From contig JAKLDT010000006.1 of the NCBI GenBank assembly GCA_022703405.1, positions 1 to 42,272 of the forward strand: DNA of 42,272 nt. The letters are read 5' to 3'. Below the pieces are notes generated by a model. The model was not told the DNA's origin, did no database searches, and worked only from the letters and a program-made list of their open reading frames with translations. This stretch comes from Bacteroidota bacterium. GTDB lineage: Bacteria; Bacteroidota; Bacteroidia; Bacteroidales; VadinHA17. This document shows, piece after piece, positions 8,195-14,700 of the stretch (positions within the stretch are counted from its first letter, which is position 1; each line of letters starts with the position of its first letter). Both the position numbers and the translations under genes were made by a program.

Positions 8195-10398
8195 AACATT
8201 TCCCGTCTCAATTCTTCAAAATACACTTCTGATCTGCTGTCTTTAGTCAGATCCCATACGGAAGTATTCAATTGCCTCAATGCCAGAACAGAAGTTATCC
8301 AGCTCTGAGTCCATCCTGACTCAACAGACCAGGCACCCCAGCCGGCATCTCCGTTTGAAGCCCAGTACTCCCACCGCTTGAAGTCAAAGGCCCGGAACCA
8401 TGCACCATCGAGCTCCGGATGCTTCTCACTTTTTATCTGGATACGACACAGAAAAGATGCAAGCCTGTTTTCAGCATCTTTATAATATTCATCACCCGTG
8501 GCGGCAGCAGCTTCATGCAAGCCCAGAAATGCAAAATTCACTGTATAAAGCATGTCACTTACCTTGTCGTCATTTGTTTGTATAAGAGGCGTTTCACTGG
8601 TCCCATAAGCTTCATTTGAAGCAGGAGGCGGAAAACCTCCCTTCCCTGAACCTCCCAGCTCTTCAGGGATGGCACCACATTCCGATTGTTCTGCAAGCAG
8701 GTCTCCGGCTATTTTGCGAAGCCATTCACGATGCTCGCCGGTATCTTCCAGGCGGACAAGCCATGCAAGGGGAAGCAGCATCTTAGCCCTCTCCTGCTGA
8801 ATCCCGTTTGTCCAGATCCACTTGTCAGGATATGCTGCCATAGTCATTGATATGGCTTTCCTGGCTCTGTCGAGGAAAAGCTTATCTCCTGTCTGATTAT
8901 ATGCCCACAGGTAGCAGGCCCAGATATTAGCCTGGTAATGAGGTGAAAATGATACAGATTCACTATTGAAGAAATATTTCCACCCGGCTTTATTAAGCGG
9001 ATCATGGTCTATGCGGTTTGGCTGAAAACCGTTTTTCCCGCTTATTCTCAGATTACCGAGTATTATACTTAGCAGGCGTTTATCGTACCTGTCAGTATTC
9101 TGTGCCGCTGCGGCAAGCATCATTCCCAGAACAACACGGGCATTATCATCACCGTAATAGACACCATAACCATCCATGGAACCAGGACCACAGTATTCCG
9201 GAACATCATTCCATCCCGAAAGTCCGTAATCAGGTTTTTCAGGATCTGACCTGTCGCCCAGTGATATCATTGATTTGAAAAACAACCAATCTGCCACATT
9301 TGAGCCTGTCTTCAGAAAAGCTGTATCGTTGAGAGCCATCCCTGCAAGGCTTAGTGCTCCTGCTATCTCACCGTTGCAATCGCCTCTCCTCCACCAGCGT
9401 GCAGGCTGTTTGCCATTGAAGAATATTTTTGCATCAAATCCTTCCAGCACTCCGAGTGACCCATCTCCGGGTGCCTGTCCGGGGTCAGGAGGAAAGCCCA
9501 CCCTGTGTCCGAATGGCCAGTCAGCAGTGGTATCAGGATCAGCTTTTGCAGGTTCAGGAAGATTTGAAGGCAGAGAATATTTCTTCTGCATTTCATCATT
9601 TACAATCATGCCTGAGCTGAGGTACCACTCAATACCTTTATAGAGTGCCTCCTTTTCAAACTCCGACGGAAGAGGTTCATTCATGCTGTAAGCCGGCCTT
9701 ACAGGAGGTTCCCAAATTAGTTCCGGGAACTCAGCGCCCGGCTGAACCCACCTGAGTATGTGAATCCAGATTGTCTGCCAGGCATCCGAAGGAGCATATC
9801 TCCCTGTAATAAACTGGCTTAATTTGGTGGTTGACACCAGGAGAGGAAGCCCTTCAGCTGTATTAATCTCAGTCAGAACAGGATATACCTTTTCAGGAAG
9901 CCCGTAAACCGCACTGTCGAAACCGGCTACCCTGGCAATGACAATATCAGAACCGACTGCTTCAATCGGTATGAAGTGACAATCATTTATTGCAAGTATC
10001 CTGAATTTGCTGAGTGAGGGTTCAAAGACAGATGAAGAAACAACTGCCCGCTCCCACTGTGTCCTGTGCACCTGTCCCGTTTCAATACCCGGGATATATG
10101 AAGGATATTCAACAAATAACCTGAGATTCTTCTCCCTGGCATGAGAATATATTTCACTGCTTACCAGGGTCTGTTCTCCAGGATATCCATCAGCAAGGAT
10201 CAGAACTCCTGAACCTTTTCCGGCATTTCTTATTGCTTCAGCAGGAGAGTCAAAACGATCACAGCTTATATTATTGTTTTTCAGCGTAATATACAGATCA
10301 TTATCCTCTCTGCAACTTATAATTAGGTCAGGATTAGAACAGGAACAAAAAACTAAAGGAATCAACAAGAATATAAAAACTATATTCAGATTAAACAC
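8188..10398 (-). CDS. Lipoprotein with (alpha/alpha)-toroid glycosidase-like domain, family not recognised
   Basis: I place the start at GTG 10396-10398, which opens a lipoprotein signal (hydrophobic stretch followed by LVFCSC) and has AGGA about six bases upstream. The only in-frame ATG is at 10629, and the 77 residues it would add are translated repeat DNA. The mature part has an N-terminal alpha/beta region (to about residue 240, with a GVLILADGYPGEQ segment like a Rossmann or amidotransferase-like fold), then helical hairpins rich in W, G and acidic residues (RWWRRGDCNGE, YYGDDNARVV, GDAGWGAW) typical of six- or seven-hairpin glycosidases. Catalytic residues and substrate are not assignable. 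It overlaps the DUF5916 gene tail-to-tail by 7 bases. Confidence 0.7.
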   Translation of the reverse strand: MFNLNIVFIFLLIPLVFCSCSNPDLIISCREDNDLYITLKNNNISCDRFDSPAEAIRNAGKGSGVLILADGYPGEQTLVSSEIYSHAREKNLRLFVEYPSYIPGIETGQVHRTQWERAVVSSSVFEPSLSKFRILAINDCHFIPIEAVGSDIVIARVAGFDSAVYGLPEKVYPVLTEINTAEGLPLLVSTTKLSQFITGRYAPSDAWQTIWIHILRWVQPGAEFPELIWEPPVRPAYSMNEPLPSEFEKEALYKGIEWYLSSGMIVNDEMQKKYSLPSNLPEPAKADPDTTADWPFGHRVGFPPDPGQAPGDGSLGVLEGFDAKIFFNGKQPARWWRRGDCNGEIAGALSLAGMALNDTAFLKTGSNVADWLFFKSMISLGDRSDPEKPDYGLSGWNDVPEYCGPGSMDGYGVYYGDDNARVVLGMMLAAAAQNTDRYDKRLLSIILGNLRISGKNGFQPNRIDHDPLNKAGWKYFFNSESVSFSPHYQANIWACYLWAYNQTGDKLFLDRARKAISMTMAAYPDKWIWTNGIQQERAKMLLPLAWLVRLEDTGEHREWLRKIAGDLLAEQSECGAIPEELGGSGKGGFPPPASNEAYGTSETPLIQTNDDKVSDMLYTVNFAFLGLHEAAAATGDEYYKDAENRLASFLCRIQIKSEKHPELDGAWFRAFDFKRWEYWASNGDAGWGAWSVESGWTQSWITSVLALRQLNTSVWDLTKDSRSEVYFEELRREMFQ

Positions 10399-10629
10399 CC
10401 CAGTCCTATCCCGGCAGCTATAGAGAGCCAATTGGCTCCCCCGGGGGGGCTTTAAGAAATCCTGAGAGCTTTTTATAGTTGTTAAGCCAAGGGGCTTTTT
10501 ATGGTGAAACAGCCGGGATAAATTTTCCCCTCCTTTTGAAGGAGGGGTGGCCGCATTACTTTGTTTATCAGAATATTGCAAAACTTCATTGCGGCCGGGG
10601 TGGTTGATTATTAAGTCAAATAAATTCAT
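10399..10629 (-). other. Repeat-derived 5' extension of the reading frame upstream of the lipoprotein gene
   Basis: The frame stays open from an ATG at 10629 to the proposed GTG start, but its translation follows palindromic DNA rather than protein logic: residues such as NHPGRNEV and ATPPSKGGE come from repeat copy 1 (10525-10610), and a near-perfect 18-bp palindrome lies at 10434-10451. A signal peptide starting 78 residues into a protein would also be unusual. I therefore treat this stretch as leader DNA colonised by repeats. If translated from 10629, the protein would carry a non-functional N-terminus that would hinder export. Confidence 0.6.
10525..10610 (-). repeat. Palindromic interspersed repeat, copy 1
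   Basis: The unit contains a 9-bp perfect stem with a 3-base loop (10527-10547), then a second stem GGCCGCA (10549-10555) with TGCGGCC (10590-10596) enclosing about 34 AT-rich bases, then GGGGTGGTTGATTA. Copy 2 at 10796-10882 has the same ends in inverted orientation. Small structured extragenic repeats of this kind (REP-like) are known in many bacteria; I cannot tie it to a named family. Confidence 0.8.
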
Positions 10630-10993
10630 TTTTAATAATTAAAATGTCCCTATTGCTATTTGAAAGAAAATTATAAAACGCAAAGCTGATTTCAAAATTT
10701 ATTACATTAAGCTCCATAGTCAAATGATATTATTCTCATCCACAAACCTTTGTATTTAATAATATACACTTAAGATATATTTGCAACAATCAGTTTAATC
10801 AACCACCCCGGCCGGGAAACAAATCCTGTAAATATCAGATAATCAAATGTCCCGGCCACCCCTCCTTCAAAAGGAGGGGAAACTTTTGTAAGGCTATCCT
10901 CTATAAATTACAATCTTTGGCTTGACTGCTATGCCCCACGATGGTTTTGGGGATTAGTTATTGAGGGAATGTTTTGCAAATTTCAGATAAATA
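10630..10993. other. Intergenic region between the toroid lipoprotein and the GH29-like gene
   Basis: 364 bases with no coding region that I can support. The centre (10630-10795) is AT-rich spacer and probably holds the promoter of the downstream minus-strand lipoprotein gene. The right part contains repeat copy 2 (10796-10882). The rest (10883-10993), directly downstream of the GH29-like stop codon, shows no clear terminator with a T-run. Confidence 0.6.
10796..10882 (+). repeat. Palindromic interspersed repeat, copy 2 (inverted relative to copy 1)
   Basis: This is copy 1 reversed: TAATCAACCACCCC, then stem GGCCGGGA (10810-10817) with TCCCGGCC (10850-10857), then a 9-bp perfect stem with 3-base loop (10859-10879). 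The central loop sequence differs from copy 1 and the inner stem has changed on both arms (CA/TG in copy 1, GG/CC here), which is the pattern expected when base pairing itself is conserved. Confidence 0.8.
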
Positions 10994-12346
10994 TCAATAG
11001 CAAGCTATACTTTTTAATTCTGGGGTACCAGATGATTTGAGAACTTCAAGTTTAACTGCAGAATATGACTCCTTTTTTATAACTTCTATTCGCTTGTGGC
11101 CTATGCAGGTACCTGCAGCTATTTGTTTCCATTTTCCATTCTGCAATCCTGAAAGCCTGTATTCCCTGATATTTTCTCCCCTTGAAATATCTTCCATAAG
11201 CACTATGTATGAAATCTCTGCACTGCCTTTCAGGTTAAGCAATATTTCCTTACCTGACCCTGAGGTTGAAGCTATTGCCGCTCCAAAATTTCTGCTTATA
11301 ACATCGCCGAATTCTTTCATTCGTTTTACGTCAGCGTCAGGAACAAGTCCTCTGTCATCAATAACAACCCCAAGCAGCATATTTGTGTTTCTGCCAACGC
11401 TTTTGCAGTATTTATCAAGTAATTCGTCTGTTGACCTCATCATGTTATCCTGATCCTTGTGCCAGAACCAGCCACCCTGGAAAGAAGAATTAAGACGCAG
11501 GGGAAAATCAGATTCACCCGGGCACCAGAACAAACCATCAGGATTACCATTAAGTCCCTTTATTTCAATTACTCCGGAAGATGAAGTTGTTGAATCGGCC
11601 CTCGACCAGCAGGGATAAGGAGCCACACCTTCTTCATTCCCAACCCAGCGGATATTGTTTGCATATCCGAAGGGACCCTGGAAAGCTATTGCATCGGGCT
11701 GGTATTTTTTCAGAAGTCCAAGGATATCAAATCCACCTTTTTCAACCGGCAGCACACCTCCGTCGAACCATACCTCAAAAAGATCGCCGTACTGTGACCA
11801 CAACTCTGTCAGCTGCATTTTAACTATTTCGTTGTACTTTTTCTGCTCTATGGGATCTCCTGACACAACTTTACCGGGATTGTCAACTTTCAGGTATCCG
11901 TTTGCAGTTGTGCTGGCATATATCCCCGGCTTCAGGCCATATTTTTTACATGAGGCAATAAAATCTTTCACTATGTCACCCTGGCCGTTTTTCCATGGAA
12001 CATTCTTTACACTGTAAGGATGAGCTTTTGTAGGCCACAGGCTGAAACCGCTGCAGTGTTTGGCAACAAGAACAGCATAAGTGGCTCCTGCAGCTTTTGC
12101 CGACCTTATCCACTGATCGGTATCAAGCTCCTCAGGATTGAAAATGCTCAGATCGGGATGATAGTTCCAGTTCTTCCTGAAATCATAGGAAGGTTCAAAG
12201 ACCGGCATATCAAAATGGATCAGTACCCCGATTTCCGAATCAGACCATTTTATCTGAGCTTTCGTGGGAAGCACCTCCTGAGCTTTTACAACAGACAGAT
12301 TAAAGGCTGTTGAAAACAAAAATGTTAAAAAAATATACTTCTTCAT
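10994..12346 (-). CDS. GH29-family (alpha-L-fucosidase-like) glycosidase, secreted
   Basis: Start at 12346 gives the signal peptide MKKYIFLTFLFSTAFNLSV; an upstream ATG at 12370 adds eight residues. The 450-residue product has the GH29 TIM barrel (about 30-340), with the N-terminal W-x-x-x-x-x-G-x-x-x-H-F segment (IGVLIHFD), the KHCSGFSLWP motif and the nucleophile segment EVWFDGG. GH29 enzymes release alpha-L-fucose with retention. The usual HHDGF motif reads HCSGF here, so the second fucose-contacting His is a Cys. This suggests altered specificity or a divergent subgroup. A C-terminal beta-rich domain (about 350-450) resembles a discoidin-like module. Confidence 0.85.
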   Translation of the reverse strand: MKKYIFLTFLFSTAFNLSVVKAQEVLPTKAQIKWSDSEIGVLIHFDMPVFEPSYDFRKNWNYHPDLSIFNPEELDTDQWIRSAKAAGATYAVLVAKHCSGFSLWPTKAHPYSVKNVPWKNGQGDIVKDFIASCKKYGLKPGIYASTTANGYLKVDNPGKVVSGDPIEQKKYNEIVKMQLTELWSQYGDLFEVWFDGGVLPVEKGGFDILGLLKKYQPDAIAFQGPFGYANNIRWVGNEEGVAPYPCWSRADSTTSSSGVIEIKGLNGNPDGLFWCPGESDFPLRLNSSFQGGWFWHKDQDNMMRSTDELLDKYCKSVGRNTNMLLGVVIDDRGLVPDADVKRMKEFGDVISRNFGAAIASTSGSGKEILLNLKGSAEISYIVLMEDISRGENIREYRLSGLQNGKWKQIAAGTCIGHKRIEVIKKESYSAVKLEVLKSSGTPELKSIACY

Positions 12347-12429
12347 AAGCAGAGTTGAGCTATTGTACAAGCGTAAATTCCTTTATTCAGGCAATACAAA
12401 ATTATATTTTTATAAATCAGTTATTACAT

Positions 12430-12882
12430 TTACTTCACGCGCTTAACATTAAGAGCTATAGCACCCTTCGCGCCTTTTCCGAGTTCGTATGTAACAACGT
12501 CATTCTCCGATATTGGTTCTGTAAGATTATTTGCGTGAACAAAAATATTCCGTGTAGAATCAGATTCCCTTATAAAACCAAAACCTTTTGATTTATTGAA
12601 AGAAATTACCACGCCTTGCTTTTCCCTGCTGCTGACAGACTCTGATCTGTTCCTGGGTATTTTAATTTCTATGCTTTCCGGAGCAACAATTATTCTTTTT
12701 TCAAGATCAGGCGGAGTGGAAGAAAGCTTACCAAACTCATCAACATAAGCGATCATATCGTTGAAATCGGTTATTTTACCTTCACTCTTTCTCTTTGCTT
12801 TTTTTTCAGCCTTTTCTTTTCGCTTTTTTTCTTTCTTATTACGGATTTCCTTTTTATTGGATGTTTCCTGAGATCTGCCCAT
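12430..12882 (-). CDS. Cold-shock-domain protein with lysine-rich N-terminus
   Basis: Start set at 12882 (MGRSQETSNKKE), the usual opening of this Bacteroidota protein type; an ATG at 12945 would add 21 residues. The 150-residue product has a highly charged Lys/Glu N-terminal segment (about 8-40), a linker, and a C-terminal cold-shock domain (about 88-150) with KGFGFI (RNP1-like) and NIFVHAN (RNP2-like). Such domains bind single-stranded RNA or DNA and act as RNA chaperones. A good -7 element at 13006-13013 implies a 5' leader of roughly 110-120 bases, a common trait of cold-shock mRNAs. The gene stands alone, divergent from the small zinc-ribbon gene. Confidence 0.88.
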   Translation of the reverse strand: MGRSQETSNKKEIRNKKEKKRKEKAEKKAKRKSEGKITDFNDMIAYVDEFGKLSSTPPDLEKRIIVAPESIEIKIPRNRSESVSSREKQGVVISFNKSKGFGFIRESDSTRNIFVHANNLTEPISENDVVTYELGKGAKGAIALNVKRVK

Positions 12883-13005
12883 AGTGTTTCTTATCAAATT
12901 AGTTAACTCATCAATATCAGCAGGGAGAATGATGTTTTGCAGCAATTAACTAATCATGGTAACGATTAGAAGAGGAATGCTCAGATTCACAAGCTGAAGT
13001 CCTGA

Positions 13006-13013
13006 CAAAAGTA
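13006..13013 (-). promoter_or_regulatory. Candidate Bacteroidota -7 promoter element for the cold-shock gene
   Basis: The minus strand reads TACTTTTG, an exact match to the Bacteroidota primary-sigma consensus TAnnTTTG. A TTG occurs 23 bases upstream, slightly further than the usual 19-21. Transcription would start near 13000, about 118 bases before the chosen ATG. Confidence 0.45.
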
Positions 13014-13057
13014 CAATAATATTATGATACTGGCTTCAATATTAGTATCTTTACTCT

Positions 13058-13303
13058 ATGAAAGACAAAATAAACATTCCTCTGCCCAGGAAAGAAGACA
13101 AGGCACATCTTATTAAGAGGCGTGAAGATTATGCTCTTACAAGGGATCAGCAGGCTATTGAATTTAACGAAGCAATCAATAAGAGGCTCCGGACAGAGGC
13201 AATGAATATAAGGAAGTGCACAGGCTGTGGTAAGGAATTTTCATCTGAATCATCAGCTCCTTCTCAGGACCTCTGCCCCGACTGCTCCGTAAAGGCTGAA
13301 TAA
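13058..13303 (+). CDS. Small protein with C-terminal zinc ribbon
   Basis: 81 residues, no signal peptide, so probably cytoplasmic. The N-terminal two thirds are helical and charged (KRREDYALTRDQQAIEFNE). The C-terminus carries two CxxC pairs (CTGCGKEF and CPDC) about 15 residues apart, the geometry of a zinc ribbon. Proteins like this may bind nucleic acid or serve as adaptors, but no function is known to me. The gene is divergent from the cold-shock gene and convergent with the GH16-like gene (16 bases between stops). Confidence 0.7.
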   Translation: MKDKINIPLPRKEDKAHLIKRREDYALTRDQQAIEFNEAINKRLRTEAMNIRKCTGCGKEFSSESSAPSQDLCPDCSVKAE

Positions 13304-13319
13304 CAGCCCCTTACATCCT

Positions 13320-14210
13320 TTACTGATACAACCTCACCCAGTCAACAGTCATGCTGATTGGCAATTCATAAGGACGTGAAATAGGTCCCGGCCAGTCATG
13401 CTCCATCTGCTGATCGATAATGAGGTAGAAAGGCTGATCAAAGGGCCATTGATAGGTTCCGGCACCCGGAACCTTCGGATATTCATAGGATTTGACGCCA
13501 TTTACTGCGTAGACCAGCTTATCGGGATACCAGCTGACACTGTAAACATTATATCCTGTTGTATCAATCTTTGCTGTTGTAGATTTTGGGGGTTCATCCT
13601 GTTTCAGTGTGATTGTATAATGGTTATGGGTTGTCTGATATCCAAAGTCATCATGATTCAGTTTCTCAAGGATATCCATTTCGCCGTTATGCTGATTGGG
13701 ATAAATATCCTTCTCAGAAAGCATCCATATTGCAGGCCACATACCATAAGCCTGGTCAAGCTTTGCCCTGATCTCAATCCTGCCATACTGGAAGGCAAAT
13801 TTGCCCCATGAATAAATTCCTCCAGTAAGATATGGCCTGGGGTCGCCGGTAAGTGAATCCGGATTTACTATTCCCATAAGCTTTATGTTGGTGTCATCAA
13901 AAAGAACAACCCCTGGATCAACAGCTGTAATATACCTGAAACAGTTCTTCACTTCGCGCCATTTTTCTGCAGGAACCTTCCATTTTGGAGTTTCAAAAAG
14001 ACCTATCCTCGACCATACTGAAGTGTCAAGAGCACCCTTAGTGAAATCATCTTCCCACACAAGTTTCCATTCGGTATTTTCATTTCGGCGGTCTTCATTC
14101 TGAACGTACATATAGCCATCATTCAGTTTATATGGTTTACTGTTGCAGGCTATTGCCAGAATAGCCATTGATACAAATACCAACCTGATAATTGATCTTT
14201 TCATTTCCAT
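13320..14210 (-). CDS. GH16-family endoglycosidase, lipoprotein
   Basis: 296 residues (an alternative ATG at 14204 is equally plausible). A lipoprotein signal ends at LAIAC. The remainder is a GH16 beta-jelly-roll: WKLVWEDDF opening, GRIEIRAKLD, the catalytic segment GEMDILE (pattern E-x-D-x-x-E, nucleophile and acid/base Glu), WPAIWML, and the closing VDWVRLY. GH16 enzymes cut beta-1,3/1,4-glucans, agarose, carrageenan or xyloglucan with retention; the catalytic motif has the non-bulged form seen in several subfamilies, so the substrate cannot be fixed. As a surface lipoprotein it would make the first cuts in a long glycan. Confidence 0.9.
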   Translation of the reverse strand: MEMKRSIIRLVFVSMAILAIACNSKPYKLNDGYMYVQNEDRRNENTEWKLVWEDDFTKGALDTSVWSRIGLFETPKWKVPAEKWREVKNCFRYITAVDPGVVLFDDTNIKLMGIVNPDSLTGDPRPYLTGGIYSWGKFAFQYGRIEIRAKLDQAYGMWPAIWMLSEKDIYPNQHNGEMDILEKLNHDDFGYQTTHNHYTITLKQDEPPKSTTAKIDTTGYNVYSVSWYPDKLVYAVNGVKSYEYPKVPGAGTYQWPFDQPFYLIIDQQMEHDWPGPISRPYELPISMTVDWVRLYQ

Positions 14211-14321
14211 AATCTTTTAGTATTTTTAAAGACGAAATCAGTTCAATTCAATCTTAAAAATAAGATATAATATCAATAAATTATAATAATACCAGGTTTT
14301 GAAAATTAAAATGTCACTAAT

Positions 14322-14690
14322 ATGAAAAAGATTCTTTCTTATATCACACTTTTTACTGCGGTATTACTTCTTGCAGTTTCATGCGAACCCACTGAAGAAC
14401 AATCATTTGATCAATCATTACTGACCGGCAAATGGAAAACAGGCACCCTCTATTACAAATACCTGGCTGACGGCACCGGCGCTACCTGGGATACAGCTGA
14501 TGATGTTACCGAAGCAGAAGCCCAGCCCTTTACATGGACTCTTGTAAAAGACCAGCTTACCCAGATACACATTATGCAGATTGGAGGATCTGTGCCCAAA
14601 GTATATACTGTTACAGAATTAACAGCAACATCGCTTAAATATCATGATGATTTTGATGTAAGTTATTCATTCACTAAAGTTTCCAAATAA
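14322..14690 (+). CDS. Small lipocalin-like lipoprotein
   Basis: 122 residues. The lipoprotein leader ends in LLLAVSC. The mature part begins LLTGKWKTG, the G-x-W opening typical of lipocalin-like beta-barrels of Bacteroidota, and continues with alternating strands (FTWTLVKDQL, KVYTVTELTATSLKY). The ligand is unknown. It ends 10 bases before the AsmA-like gene, so they are likely co-transcribed. It is divergent from the GH16-like gene across 111 AT-rich bases, which should hold both promoters. Confidence 0.75.
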   Translation: MKKILSYITLFTAVLLLAVSCEPTEEQSFDQSLLTGKWKTGTLYYKYLADGTGATWDTADDVTEAEAQPFTWTLVKDQLTQIHIMQIGGSVPKVYTVTELTATSLKYHDDFDVSYSFTKVSK

Positions 14691-14700
14691 ACACAGGGAG

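Noticed and set aside
8400..9643. Plus-strand open frames inside the toroid lipoprotein gene
   Set aside because: They are shadows of the long minus-strand gene, without signal peptides or recognisable domains.
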